From Bifidobacterium catenulatum subsp. kashiwanohense JCM 15439 = DSM 21854 (GTDB lineage: Bacteria > Actinomycetota > Actinomycetes > Actinomycetales > Bifidobacteriaceae), in contig NZ_AP012327.1 of assembly GCF_001042615.1 (NCBI RefSeq), positions 930,001 to 994,000 on the forward strand: 64,000 nucleotides of DNA, read 5' to 3'. Below are positions 7,709 through 17,223 of the stretch, piece after piece (position 1 is the first letter of the stretch; each line of letters begins with the position of its first letter). A model generated the notes under the pieces. That model was given only the letters and a program-made list of their open reading frames with translations. It was not told the DNA's origin and ran no database searches. A program made the translations under genes and the position numbers.

Positions 7709-10550
7709 CACAGCAACTGTGGAAGGCACTTCACGCGGGACGCTATTGGTCGTTGACGGCCATTCCCTGGCGTTCCGCGCTTTTTTTGCCTTGCCCGTAG
7801 AGAATTTCAGTACATCCGCAGGCCAGGCAACCAATGCCGTCTGGGGTTTCGCCACTATGCTGTCGCAAGTGATCGATGCAGAGCATCCCGATCATCTTGC
7901 CGTCGCTTTCGACGTCAAAGGCGGCACGTTCCGTAATACGATGCTGCCGCAGTATAAAGGCACGCGAGATGCGGCTCCGGAAGATCTGCTCACGCAGTTG
8001 CCTCTGATTCAACAGATGCTTGATGCGTTGGGCGTCACGTTCATCGAAAAACCCGGATATGAGGGTGATGACGTGATCGGCACGTTGGCGAGCATGGGAG
8101 ACGAAGCTGGCTATCGCACGCTGGTATTGTCTGGCGACCGTGACGCGTTCCAGCTCATCAACAACAACATCACCGTGCTGTATCCGGGGCATCATTTCAA
8201 AGACCTGAAACATATGACTCCCGATGCGGTAGTGGAGAAATACCATGTCACCCCGGAACAGTACCCGGATTTGGCGGCGCTCCGCGGCGAAACTGCTGAC
8301 AACATTCCAGGCGTTCCAGGCGTGGGTGATGGCTTTGCAGCCAAGTGGATCAACCTGTATGGTGGGCTTGAACAGATCATCGAGCACGCCGACGAGATCG
8401 GCGGCAAAAAAGGCGAGGCACTGCGGGCCAATATCGACCAGGTTAAGCTGAACCGTTCTGTGAACGCCCTGGTGCGTGACCTCGACCTTGGCGTGTCCAT
8501 TGAAGACCTGACCTTCGGTCAGATGGATGCCAACCAGTTGAACGAACTGTTCACCAGGCTTGAATTCGGCATTCGTACCAAAAACCGTGTGCTAAGAACA
8601 TTCAACGCAGGCAAGCCTACGAACAATCTCGTGCCGCAAGACGAGTCCAGCAAACTGGAAATACCCGAATACGAAACGATTGATTCGCCGGAAGCGCTGG
8701 AATCATGGGCTCAATCCAGTCTGCAGGCGACGAACAAGCATCTGCATGATGAGCGAGAAACCGCGCCGAAAACAACTCCTTCCGGTTTCGCCATTGATCA
8801 TACGAAGGAGTGCGCGCAATCCGTGGCCCGTTCATGGGTGTTGCAGGTGGAAGGCGAAAGCAAGCCGGGGAACGCGGCCTATTCGTCGCTGATGATCGCA
8901 TCGCAAGGCAAAGCGATTCGCATCAATCATATTGATCGCGATATGGCATCACAACTGCAAACGTTACTTGACGAATACCACCAATCCATGGTGGTGCATG
9001 GCTATAAGGAACAGTCCCATCTGTTGGGAAGCACCGGTGTGAAACTGCCGGAACCGCTGTTCGATACCAAACTTGCCGGGTATCTGGTCCATCCTGATTT
9101 CCATGCAGACACTTTGGAACAGGCGGCGGCTCATTTCTTGGACCTGCATATCGAGGAGCAGCCCGAAAGCGCGACGCAAGGAACACTTGATTTCGACGAG
9201 CCTGAAGAATCCGTGCAGCGGAAAGACGACCAGCTTCCGCGCCACACGGCGATTGTGGGGCTGCTGGCGCGAAATCTGGCGAATTCGCTGGATCAGCGTG
9301 AACAGTTCGCCTTGTTGGAATCCGTGGAGATTCCAGTGTCTCGTGTGCTTTATGGCATGGAACATGCTGGTGCGCAAGTCGACATGAACAGGCTGATGAA
9401 CATGCGTGAGCAGCTTGCCTCCGATGCGAATCATGCACAGGAAGCGGCATGGCAGTATGCGGGCGAGCGTGTGAATCTGCAAAGTCCCAAACAGTTGCAG
9501 AAAATCCTGTTTGAGGATATGGGTTTGAAACCCACGAAGAAGACCAAAACCGGTTCGTATACCACGAATGCGGCGGCTTTGCAGGCGTTGCGCGATCGTT
9601 CGTATGATAATGACGGCGCATGCCAGTTCCTTGACGCATTGTTGCTGCATCGCGAAAAGAACAAGCTCAAGCAGATTGTGCAGACGTTGATCGATGCGAC
9701 CAACGGGTCTGACGGACGCATTCATACGACGTTTGAGCAGACTGTGGCCGCGACCGGTCGATTGAGCTCGGTCGATCCGAATTTGCAGAACATCCCGAAT
9801 CGCGATCCGGCTGGACGTGAGATTCGTTCGGCTTTTGTGCCCGGTGAGGGTTTTGAGTCGTTGCTGAGTTCGGATTATTCTCAGGTCGAGTTACGTATTA
9901 TGGCCGACCTTTCCGGTGATGAGGCGCTGATTGAGGCGTTCCGTTCCGGTAGGGACTTCCATAAGTATGTGGCGAGCTTGGTGTATGGCGTTCCTGTTGA
10001 TGAGATTACGTCTGATCAGCGCAGTCATGTTAAGGCGATGAGCTATGGCTTGGCGTATGGGTTGAGCACGTATGGGCTTTCGCAGCAGCTTGGCATTAAG
10101 CCGGGTGAGGCCGAGTCATTGAAGCAGCAGTATTTTGCGACGTTCGGCAAGGTCCATGAGTATTTGGAGTCGTTGGTTTCTACGGCCCGTGAAAAGGGGT
10201 ATACGGAGACGATTTATGGTCGTCGTAGGTATTTCCCGGGGCTGAAGTCGCCGAATCGTGCGGTACGTGACGCTGCGGAGCGTGCTGCGCTGAATGCGCC
10301 TATTCAGGGTTCCGCCGCAGACATTATGAAGATCGCCATGATTCGGGCTGATGATGCGTTGCATGAGTCTGGTCTTGCCAGCCGTATCATTCTGCAGATT
10401 CATGACGAACTTGTGGTGGAGATTGCGCCGGGTGAGGCGGAGCAGGCCACCGCGTTGGTGAAGGATGCCATGGAGCATGCGGTTGACATGGCGGTTCCGC
10501 TGGATGTTTCCACGGGTATTGGTTCGGATTGGCAGCTTGCCGCGCACTGA
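7698..10550 (+). CDS. polA: DNA polymerase I
   Basis: A 950-aa family A polymerase for Okazaki-fragment maturation and gap repair. The 5' nuclease domain starts with VVDGHSLAFRAFFALP; a middle region corresponds to the 3'-5' exonuclease fold but I see no intact DEDD set, as usual in actinobacterial PolA. The polymerase domain carries motif A (SSDYSQVELR), the fingers helix (RSHVKAMSYGLAYG) and motif C (QIHDELVVE). I place the start at ATG 7698, inside the end of the ANTAR gene, because the domain begins there; the open frame 5' to this is an overlap artefact. Confidence 0.96.
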   Translation: MSANTATVEGTSRGTLLVVDGHSLAFRAFFALPVENFSTSAGQATNAVWGFATMLSQVIDAEHPDHLAVAFDVKGGTFRNTMLPQYKGTRDAAPEDLLTQLPLIQQMLDALGVTFIEKPGYEGDDVIGTLASMGDEAGYRTLVLSGDRDAFQLINNNITVLYPGHHFKDLKHMTPDAVVEKYHVTPEQYPDLAALRGETADNIPGVPGVGDGFAAKWINLYGGLEQIIEHADEIGGKKGEALRANIDQVKLNRSVNALVRDLDLGVSIEDLTFGQMDANQLNELFTRLEFGIRTKNRVLRTFNAGKPTNNLVPQDESSKLEIPEYETIDSPEALESWAQSSLQATNKHLHDERETAPKTTPSGFAIDHTKECAQSVARSWVLQVEGESKPGNAAYSSLMIASQGKAIRINHIDRDMASQLQTLLDEYHQSMVVHGYKEQSHLLGSTGVKLPEPLFDTKLAGYLVHPDFHADTLEQAAAHFLDLHIEEQPESATQGTLDFDEPEESVQRKDDQLPRHTAIVGLLARNLANSLDQREQFALLESVEIPVSRVLYGMEHAGAQVDMNRLMNMREQLASDANHAQEAAWQYAGERVNLQSPKQLQKILFEDMGLKPTKKTKTGSYTTNAAALQALRDRSYDNDGACQFLDALLLHREKNKLKQIVQTLIDATNGSDGRIHTTFEQTVAATGRLSSVDPNLQNIPNRDPAGREIRSAFVPGEGFESLLSSDYSQVELRIMADLSGDEALIEAFRSGRDFHKYVASLVYGVPVDEITSDQRSHVKAMSYGLAYGLSTYGLSQQLGIKPGEAESLKQQYFATFGKVHEYLESLVSTAREKGYTETIYGRRRYFPGLKSPNRAVRDAAERAALNAPIQGSAADIMKIAMIRADDALHESGLASRIILQIHDELVVEIAPGEAEQATALVKDAMEHAVDMAVPLDVSTGIGSDWQLAAH

Positions 10551-10627
10551 TGCCGCCTGTTTGGGACATGTCGGTTGCCGTGCGATGATGCCACGTATAT
10601 GAAGTCGCGGATGATGAGGAGGTTGCG

Positions 10628-11533
10628 ATGGCTGCGTTAAGCCAGGTCGTTGATGTGTTGGAAACGCTATATCCGCTTCGCTATGCGGAACAGTGGGATG
10701 AGCCTGGTCTTATCGTGGGTGACTTGCGTCAGCCTGTGCGCAATATCGCTTTTGCGGCTGATCCCTCTATGGCGGTGGTTGATCAGGCGATTGCCGGGGG
10801 CGTTGATTTGCTGGTCTGCCACCATCCGTTGTTCTTCCGTTCCGTTCATGCGGTGTCGGGATTGGGTTTCCGCGGTGAGATCGTGCGCAAGCTCAATCGT
10901 GCCGGATGCGCGCTGTGGGTGGGGCATACGAATGCCGATGCAGCATATCGTGGTGTCGGCATGGCTGCGGCTGACATGTTTGGTCTGGTGGACCAGCGTC
11001 CGCTCGTGCCCATCGACGATCCGAACGCCGAGCATCCGGTCGGTCTGGGACGTGTCGGGCGGCTTGCCGAGCCTGTGATGCTGCGTGATTTCGCCCGCCG
11101 TGTGGCTGACGTGCTGCCGTATACCGAACTTGGCGTGCAGGTTTGCGGTGATCTGGACGCTCCCGTCAATACGGTGGCGGTATTGCCGGGATCCGGTGAT
11201 TCGCTGTTCGATGAGGTGCGTGCGACCGGAGCCGACGTGTATGTAACCAGCGATCTGAGGCATCATCCCGTAACGGACGCCATTGAACAGGCCCGCTATG
11301 AGGCTTCCATGCGCGCTTCCGGCATCGTTCTGGGTCATGGCGATGAACATGTGCGTCCTGCATTCATCAACACTCCGCATAGCGCCATCGAATCCATGTG
11401 GTTCCAGTATGCGATGAAAGACGTTCCTCAGGCGATCGCGTCCGCGACCGGCGACACCCCCGACGTGCGTTGGATTTCCATGAACACCGATCCATGGAAC
11501 ATGGTGATCCCCTCAAGCGGACAGGAACGATGA
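10628..11533 (+). CDS. Nif3-like dinuclear metal-centre protein (DUF34)
   Basis: A 301-aa member of the NIF3/YbgI family, a toroidal hexamer with a two-metal site. Metal ligands are visible in DLLVCHHPLFF, the GHTNADAAYRG segment and GHGDEHV near the C-terminus. The biochemical function of the family is unsettled; some members are annotated as GTP cyclohydrolase type 2. The start is well supported by GAGGAGG 6 nt before ATG 10628. The Nudix gene follows after 6 nt, so they form an operon. Confidence 0.9.
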   Translation: MAALSQVVDVLETLYPLRYAEQWDEPGLIVGDLRQPVRNIAFAADPSMAVVDQAIAGGVDLLVCHHPLFFRSVHAVSGLGFRGEIVRKLNRAGCALWVGHTNADAAYRGVGMAAADMFGLVDQRPLVPIDDPNAEHPVGLGRVGRLAEPVMLRDFARRVADVLPYTELGVQVCGDLDAPVNTVAVLPGSGDSLFDEVRATGADVYVTSDLRHHPVTDAIEQARYEASMRASGIVLGHGDEHVRPAFINTPHSAIESMWFQYAMKDVPQAIASATGDTPDVRWISMNTDPWNMVIPSSGQER

Positions 11534-11539
11534 CACGTC

Positions 11540-12199
11540 ATGTGTGACGAGACGGTAGACGAAACCCAGATGGACGTATTGCTGGATGAATCCAGCGATG
11601 GCGTGGACATGTCCGGTACGGTCACGGTGCTTGATAGCAACCACGTGTATCAGGGTGCCATCTTCGGTGTCGACGACATGCGGATCGCATTACCGATGCG
11701 TGGTGGCGGGCGAACGGTGATTCGTCGGCAGGTGATGCGTCACGCGCCTTGCGTGGTCATGCTGGTGCACGATTGCGCGAACGACCGGTACCTGATCGAA
11801 CGAGAATATCGTGTCGGTTGCGATGCTTTCGCCTATGGCCTTCCAGCAGGTCTCATCGATGGGGGAGAGGACGTGGAACAGGCCGCGTTACGCGAACTTC
11901 GCGAGGAGACCGGTGTGGAACCCACCGGGCATGACGGTATCGAATTCGACCATGTGGGTCAGTTCTACTCGTCCGAAGGCATGACCGACGAGCTCGCTAA
12001 CATCATGGTGCTTCACCTGCGTTCATGGCGCCCCGTCGAACGTCACTTCGACGGCGACGAGCATGTCGAATCGGCGTGGGTTTCCTGGCGGCGGCTGCGC
12101 GACGTTCGCATCACCGCATCCAATTCCATGATTGCCATTCTTCACGAGCAAATTCGGCGAAACCGGCAAAATACAGTCAAAAGTTCTTTCGAATCGTAA
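11540..12199 (+). CDS. Nudix hydrolase, ADP-ribose pyrophosphatase-like
   Basis: A 219-aa Nudix protein with an intact signature: G at GLIDGGEDVEQAALRELREE then TG, giving the G-x5-E-x7-REUxEExGU pattern that binds Mg2+ and cleaves X-linked nucleoside diphosphates. The preceding strand (LIEREYRVG) and the following YSSEGMTDE segment resemble ADP-ribose pyrophosphatases. The N-terminal 25 residues are acidic and may be overcalled. The gene is linked to the upstream Nif3-like gene by a 6-nt gap. Substrate is inferred. Confidence 0.88.
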   Translation: MCDETVDETQMDVLLDESSDGVDMSGTVTVLDSNHVYQGAIFGVDDMRIALPMRGGGRTVIRRQVMRHAPCVVMLVHDCANDRYLIEREYRVGCDAFAYGLPAGLIDGGEDVEQAALRELREETGVEPTGHDGIEFDHVGQFYSSEGMTDELANIMVLHLRSWRPVERHFDGDEHVESAWVSWRRLRDVRITASNSMIAILHEQIRRNRQNTVKSSFES

Positions 12200-12248
12200 A
12201 AATAATCGCCGAACAACACGAAATCGCGATTTAAGGTCTGAAACGTGA

Positions 12249-12254
12249 GATACT
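12249..12254 (+). promoter_or_regulatory. -10 hexamer of a putative leaderless promoter for glgX
   Basis: GATACT, 6 nt before ATG 12261, without a Shine-Dalgarno sequence. It is the same geometry as seen at 6621, 50158 and 56502. Confidence 0.4.
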
Positions 12255-12260
12255 TGAATC

Positions 12261-14405
12261 ATGCAAATCAGACCCGGATCGATGTATCCGCTCGGCGCAA
12301 GCTATGACGGCGCCGGCGTGAATTTTGCCCTCTTTTCCCAAGTGGCACAAAAGGTCGAGCTTTGTCTTTTCGATGAGGAAGACAACGAAACTCGAATCGA
12401 AATGACCGAGCAGAACTCGTACGTTTGGCACAACTATTTGCCCGGAATCCAACCAGGGCAGCGTTACGGCTACCGTGTGTACGGCCCGTACGACCCGATG
12501 CAGGGTTTACGCTGCAACCCGAACAAGCTGCTGCTTGACCCCTACGCGAAAGCCATTGAAGGCAATGTCGACGGCGACGAAAGCCTCTACTCGTACTGGT
12601 TCAAAAGCCCCGACGACATTACCAGCATGAACACGCTCGACTCGGCCGCACACACTATGAAAGCGGCCGTAGTGAACCCCTATTTCGACTGGGGCAACGA
12701 CCAGCATCCGAACATCTCATACCACGATTCGGTAATTTACGAAGCCCACGTACGCGGCATGACCAACCTCAACATGGACGTGCCGCCGGACATTCGCGGA
12801 ACCTACGCGGGACTGGCCTACCCCTCCGTAATCGAATACCTGAAGAAACTGGGCGTCACGGCCATCGAACTCATGCCTATTCACCAGTTCGTCAACGACA
12901 GCTTCCTGCAGGAAAAAGGCTTAAGCAACTACTGGGGATACAACACTATCGGCTTCTTCGCCCCGCACAACGCCTACTCCAGCTCCGGGCAGCGCGGCGA
13001 ACAGGTCAACGAGTTCAAATCCATGGTCAAGGCATACCATCGTGCCGGCATGGAAGTCATCCTCGACGTGGTATACAACCATACCGCCGAAGGCAACAAT
13101 CGCGGACCGACCCTCAGCTTCAAAGGCATCGACAACGGAGCCTACTACCGTTTGGTAGACAACGACCGCAGACACTATTTCGACACCACAGGCACCGGAA
13201 ACTCGCTGCTCATGCGTTCGCCGCACGCGTTGCAGCTCATTACCGACAGCCTGCGCTATTGGGTCACTGAAATGCACATCGACGGATTCCGATTCGATCT
13301 TGCGGCCACATTGGCGCGTCAGTTCCAGGAAGTCGACAAACTGTCGGCATTCTTCGACATCGTCGAGCAGGATCCGGTCATCTCCCGCGTCAAACTGATC
13401 GCCGAGCCATGGGATTTGGGTTCCGGCGGATACCAGGTGGGCGGCTTCCCATCCAGCTGGTCCGAATGGAATGGCCGCTATCGTGATTGCGTGCGTGACT
13501 TCTGGCGTTCACAGCCGTCTACCTTGCCGGAATTCGCCAGCCGACTTATGGGCAGTTCCGACCTGTATCAGGTCAACGGCCGCCGACCGGTCGCATCCGT
13601 GAACTTCATCACCGCGCATGACGGCTTCACCATGAACGATCTGGTGAGCTACAACGAGAAGCATAATGAGGCCAACGGCGAAGGCAATCGCGATGGCGAA
13701 AGCAACAACCGTTCTTGGAACTGCGGTGTCGAAGGTCCTACGACCATCAAGGATGTTAACGAGCTGCGACAGCAGCAGATGCGCAACATGTTTGCCACAC
13801 TGCTGCTCAGTCAAGGCATTCCGATGATCTGCGGCGGCGACGAAGTGGCGCGCACCCAGCAGGGCAATAACAACGCCTACTGCCAGGACAATGCGATCTC
13901 CTGGACGAACTGGGATTTGGACGAGGATCAAAAGGACCTGCTCGAATTCGTATCGAAGCTGATTCATTTGAGGCTTGAGCATCCTGTGCTGCATCGCCGC
14001 CGCTTCTTCTCTGGTCGCGAGCAGGGAGACGACAGCACTGCGATTCCGCAGGTCGAATGGATGGATCACACCGGCTCCATTATGGATATGGACGACTGGT
14101 CGAACACACACGCTTTCACCGTGATGATCTATCTGAACGGTTCCGATATTCCGGAAACCGACTGGTACGGCAATCAGATGGTCGACAATGATTTCATTCT
14201 GATTTTCAACGCGCATTACGAGCCGATCATGTTCACCCTGCCCGATGAGCAATATGGCAAGAAATGGCGTCTAATTGTTGACACGCATAATCCAAAGGGG
14301 CCAGAACTCAATTATGAGGCTGGTTTTGCGATTACTGCGCAATCAAGAAGCTTCCTGCTGTTGATGAGCGACAAGAAGCCGTCCAACGGACATTACAATT
14401 TCTGA
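12261..14405 (+). CDS. glgX: Glycogen debranching enzyme (isoamylase type, GlgX)
   Basis: A 714-aa GH13 enzyme that hydrolyses alpha-1,6 branches of glycogen or limit dextrin. An N-terminal CBM48-like domain (YPLGASYDGAGVNFALFS) precedes the (beta/alpha)8 barrel with YEAHVRGMT, VYNHT, the nucleophile motif DGFRFDLA, the acid/base motif AEPWDLG and ITAHDGFT. All catalytic positions are present and the length is standard. It starts directly after a -10-like hexamer and appears leaderless. A weak hairpin with a T-run (14394-14415) follows. Confidence 0.94.
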   Translation: MQIRPGSMYPLGASYDGAGVNFALFSQVAQKVELCLFDEEDNETRIEMTEQNSYVWHNYLPGIQPGQRYGYRVYGPYDPMQGLRCNPNKLLLDPYAKAIEGNVDGDESLYSYWFKSPDDITSMNTLDSAAHTMKAAVVNPYFDWGNDQHPNISYHDSVIYEAHVRGMTNLNMDVPPDIRGTYAGLAYPSVIEYLKKLGVTAIELMPIHQFVNDSFLQEKGLSNYWGYNTIGFFAPHNAYSSSGQRGEQVNEFKSMVKAYHRAGMEVILDVVYNHTAEGNNRGPTLSFKGIDNGAYYRLVDNDRRHYFDTTGTGNSLLMRSPHALQLITDSLRYWVTEMHIDGFRFDLAATLARQFQEVDKLSAFFDIVEQDPVISRVKLIAEPWDLGSGGYQVGGFPSSWSEWNGRYRDCVRDFWRSQPSTLPEFASRLMGSSDLYQVNGRRPVASVNFITAHDGFTMNDLVSYNEKHNEANGEGNRDGESNNRSWNCGVEGPTTIKDVNELRQQQMRNMFATLLLSQGIPMICGGDEVARTQQGNNNAYCQDNAISWTNWDLDEDQKDLLEFVSKLIHLRLEHPVLHRRRFFSGREQGDDSTAIPQVEWMDHTGSIMDMDDWSNTHAFTVMIYLNGSDIPETDWYGNQMVDNDFILIFNAHYEPIMFTLPDEQYGKKWRLIVDTHNPKGPELNYEAGFAITAQSRSFLLLMSDKKPSNGHYNF

Positions 14406-14439
14406 TTGTTTTTTCGACGCTGTTTTCCAGCTACGTTTT

Positions 14440-15609
14440 TTAGACTTCCGAAGCAAGCCGGGAAACAGTGTCGGGAACGGTTTCGCTGACTTCCGCAAGA
14501 TCCTCGACGGAGCGGGGCCTCTCGGATTGTGCCAGTACCAGCTGCGTCTGCACGCGGTCCGCTTCGATGGCGGCAATCTGACGCGAGAAAATGATGAACC
14601 AGCCAAGGAACATCATGCCGGCCAACGCCTCCACGTTCGTCAGCGTGTTATGCCCGCTCAGCCATTGGAATCCGGCATAAGCGCCAATCACAATCGCAAG
14701 ATCGGAAACCACGTATACGATCTTTGAAAGTTGCGGGGCAAGCCAAGGCAGGGCAATCATCAGCACGCTCATCAAACATGGCAGGCCGCGGGCGAACACG
14801 TTGTGCAAAATCGGATGCGGCGTGTAACGGAACATGCCGATGCCTACGAAGGCGATGCCGGCCAACGCCAACATGATCGACAGCAGCAGAATCCTTGTAC
14901 GGAAATGCTTCGGCGTTTCATTGATGGAGTTGGAATCCAGATACTGCAATTGCAGACGATACGTGGTGATGAGCTCGGAAACGGCGAAATAGCTGATGAT
15001 TACAATGCAGATGCCCGCGAGCATCAGCGTCGAATTGAACATACGTGCGGCGAACGTCGTACGGTCGCCCAGTTGGGAGAAATTATTGTTGTACCAATAT
15101 GGATCGTCGGACGTCAATCCTGCGATGCTCACGCCAGACACCACGAAAAACGGCAGTAGGGAAGCGATCGTTTTGGCGTTCATAAGTTCCGCCTGTACGA
15201 AAGTGATATAGCCTACAACGCCTGCGATGGCCGCGCATAGGATCGGCAGATAGCCTTTCAGCGTGCGGATGCCCATCATGTTGTTGATGATGGACAACAT
15301 CATGAACGACATGACGAAAATGGTCGAGGCATACACCACGGAAAGCGCGAGGATCTCGAAAATACGACGGACAGGAATAGTCCAACCATGTTTGAGCGTC
15401 AACGAGCGTGATTTTCGTGCATAACCCAGACTGAATGATATAACACCGCATCCTGCCACGATTCCCGAGCAGACAGTGAACAGTCGTTGCGTGACACGCC
15501 AAATGGCGGGAGCGAACTGCGTGTAAGCGTTCATGACAAACCAAGCGATGATGGCGCATATTACAAAGGAGATAATGCCCGATGATTCAGCCTGCTGATG
15601 ACGTCCCAT
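14440..15609 (-). CDS. Multi-pass membrane protein of unknown function
   Basis: A 389-aa protein with about ten hydrophobic segments (for example FVICAIIAWFVM, VVYASTIFVMSFMML, FLGWFIIFS) and a polar C-terminal tail of about 40 residues rich in Glu and Ser. I recognise no catalytic or transporter signature. It is preceded by GGGAGAG, a good ribosome site, and is transcribed convergently with glgX and away from tRNA-Pro. It could be a stress-sensing or transport protein; no function is claimed. Confidence 0.75.
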   Translation of the reverse strand: MGRHQQAESSGIISFVICAIIAWFVMNAYTQFAPAIWRVTQRLFTVCSGIVAGCGVISFSLGYARKSRSLTLKHGWTIPVRRIFEILALSVVYASTIFVMSFMMLSIINNMMGIRTLKGYLPILCAAIAGVVGYITFVQAELMNAKTIASLLPFFVVSGVSIAGLTSDDPYWYNNNFSQLGDRTTFAARMFNSTLMLAGICIVIISYFAVSELITTYRLQLQYLDSNSINETPKHFRTRILLLSIMLALAGIAFVGIGMFRYTPHPILHNVFARGLPCLMSVLMIALPWLAPQLSKIVYVVSDLAIVIGAYAGFQWLSGHNTLTNVEALAGMMFLGWFIIFSRQIAAIEADRVQTQLVLAQSERPRSVEDLAEVSETVPDTVSRLASEV

Positions 15610-15663
15610 GCCACTCTCCCTTCCGAAACGCTATTGTAAGCCTGTCGTTGTCCAACCATACGC

Positions 15664-15669
15664 TATAAT
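15664..15669 (+). promoter_or_regulatory. Consensus -10 box upstream of tRNA-Pro
   Basis: TATAAT 60 nt before the tRNA gene on the same strand. No good -35 is seen at 17 nt spacing, so it may depend on flanking contacts. Confidence 0.45.
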
Positions 15670-15729
15670 AGAAACTCGTGTTCACATGATGCGATTCCGC
15701 GATGCGGGTTCGCTGAAAGCGAGCAGGAA

Positions 15730-15803
15730 CGGGCTGTAGCGCAGTTTGGTAGCGCGTCTGCTTTGGGAGCAGAATGTCGCAGGTTCAAATCCTGTCAGCC
15801 CGA
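15730..15803 (+). tRNA. tRNA-Pro (anticodon TGG)
   Basis: A 74-nt cloverleaf: acceptor arms CGGGCTG (15730-15736) and CAGCCCG (15796-15802) pair perfectly, discriminator A at 15803, anticodon arm TCTGC/GCAGA with loop TTTGGGA giving anticodon TGG, and T arm with GTTCAAATC. CCA is not encoded. Its 3' end from 15774 is repeated exactly at 27173-27203 and partly at 18166-18185, so the gene is the attachment site of two inserted elements and its 3' end is now supplied by the inserted DNA. Confidence 0.96.
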
Positions 15804-15804
15804 C
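15774..15804 (+). repeat. attL: tRNA-Pro 3' end used as attachment site
   Basis: These 31 nt within the tRNA are identical to 27173-27203, and the last 20 are identical to 18166-18185. This is the classical footprint of site-specific insertion into a tRNA 3' end. Confidence 0.9.
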
Positions 15805-15810
15805 CCACAG

Positions 15811-15847
15811 GGGAGATTCGTTGAGATTCCAACGTTTCTCCCTTTTT
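15811..15847 (+). terminator. Rho-independent terminator after tRNA-Pro
   Basis: Arms of 13 nt (15811-15823 and 15830-15842, two mismatches) with a 6-nt loop, followed by TTTTT. It lies inside the inserted element, so the element brings its own terminator for the tRNA. Confidence 0.7.
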
Positions 15848-15860
15848 CATGCCCAAAAAG

Positions 15861-15883
15861 TGTATCATTGCCTGTATCATTAT
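15861..15883 (+). repeat. Iteron-like TGTATCATT repeats, left
   Basis: TGTATCATT at 15861-15869 and TGTATCATTAT at 15873-15883. The longer form recurs at 18113-18123 within a hairpin near the other end of the element. In the circular form the two sites would be about 110 nt apart, consistent with Rep-binding repeats beside an origin. Confidence 0.5.
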
Positions 15884-15957
15884 TTCCAATAAAGAAGCCC
15901 CCGCCAAAATGACGAGGGCAGAAAAGGAATTACTAATCAACGTAATTCCAATATCGG

Positions 15958-17223
15958 TCAGTCAATGTCCAGAGAAATCCCATCGGGATAGATACCGTAC
16001 TTGCTCTCACGGTTAGGATCCAGAGGCTCGACACACTCCTTCAAGGAACTGGCAAACCCACTGTCCCCGATCTCCCTACCAGAGAGAGAAACCTTCACCT
16101 CGGAACCGTCAGGATAGTGGATGAAGCTGCTATGCTCCTTCTTACGCCGAGACCCGCCAACGAACAACACGACCTTGTCAATACGGTTGAAGAAAGCATC
16201 CCTATCACAAGGAGACTCACCGACATACTGGTCTTCCAAAGGCCAATTGGACGTGATGATGAACTTCTTAACGGCGAGATACCTATTCACGTTCCTAGCG
16301 TGGACCTCACCGGAATAATTATCGAGAATCTTGATCAGATCAGCAAGAGCAATGCCGCTACGCGCAAAAGAACGGTCAACAGATCTACCACGCAGATCAT
16401 CCAGAAGAATCACGGACTCACCCTTATAGTTGTCAAAAGGTGCGGCCCAATCCTTCACGAGATAGACATCGTCAAGCCTCTTGCCAGTCTCAGGATCATG
16501 CAAAGCAGTCCACGTCTTACCAGTGCCGGTCTCACCCCAACGGTATTCCACAAAAGGAAGCTCATCCTCACATGCCTTGGATTTCTCCTCAAGGTACTTA
16601 GCTTCAAGCGTCTTGCAGTACTGAAGGTTATCCGCCACTATCACAGCCAGAGAAGGGTCTTTAATCACATCGCTGAGAGACCTACCTTCCTTGTAGACCT
16701 CAAAGTAGATGATCTTCCTGTCCCTAAGCTTCTTCGAGGTATAGCCAGACCCATCGAACCTCTTGTACTCCTCATAGGTCATGGAGGTGTCCACCAGATC
16801 GTTCCAAGTCAAAGGATCACCATCATCGTTCTTCTTCGTGGAGTACTCATGGATAAAGGGGCCAGCGACCCTAGTGTCTTCCTTGGTGCAATAGGAGTAC
16901 GAACCCTGAAGATTCTTCACAACCTCAAGATGGATGCCAGGAAGCTTATTCATCAGAGTCTTGCCCCTTACACGACCGTCAGAGGCTATAACGCCTTGCA
17001 AATGCAGATGTTCGGAATCCTTACCACGTTCAAGCTGACAGGCATACCGGTAATGGGACAACTTCTTCTCAAGAGCACTTTCGATCTTGGAAGGGTCTTC
17101 GGTGCCGAAGCATTCCTCGACATTGTTCAACGTAAAGAACCAGTTATTACGAGAGCTGGAGACCAGATTAGAGTCTTTCATTGTTGATAGTTTTCCGTTT
17201 CTGTGGCTACTACCTTTCATCAC
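15958..17223 (-). CDS. rep: CRESS-type rolling-circle replication protein (HUH endonuclease + superfamily 3 helicase)
   Basis: A 421-aa Rep like those of circoviruses and of plasmid p4M. HUH nuclease domain: motif I FFTLNN (29-34), motif II HLHLQG (H72, H74), motif III YCTK with catalytic Tyr111 and Lys114. Helicase domain: Walker A GETGTGKT (230-237), Walker B ILLDD (272-276) and motif C IITSN (322-326). All motifs are intact, so it may be active. It would nick the origin, unwind and religate single-stranded DNA. The start is uncertain: tandem ATGs at 17223/17220 or ATG 17181, none with a strong ribosome site. It is the only large gene of the element. Confidence 0.9.
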   Translation of the reverse strand: MMKGSSHRNGKLSTMKDSNLVSSSRNNWFFTLNNVEECFGTEDPSKIESALEKKLSHYRYACQLERGKDSEHLHLQGVIASDGRVRGKTLMNKLPGIHLEVVKNLQGSYSYCTKEDTRVAGPFIHEYSTKKNDDGDPLTWNDLVDTSMTYEEYKRFDGSGYTSKKLRDRKIIYFEVYKEGRSLSDVIKDPSLAVIVADNLQYCKTLEAKYLEEKSKACEDELPFVEYRWGETGTGKTWTALHDPETGKRLDDVYLVKDWAAPFDNYKGESVILLDDLRGRSVDRSFARSGIALADLIKILDNYSGEVHARNVNRYLAVKKFIITSNWPLEDQYVGESPCDRDAFFNRIDKVVLFVGGSRRKKEHSSFIHYPDGSEVKVSLSGREIGDSGFASSLKECVEPLDPNRESKYGIYPDGISLDID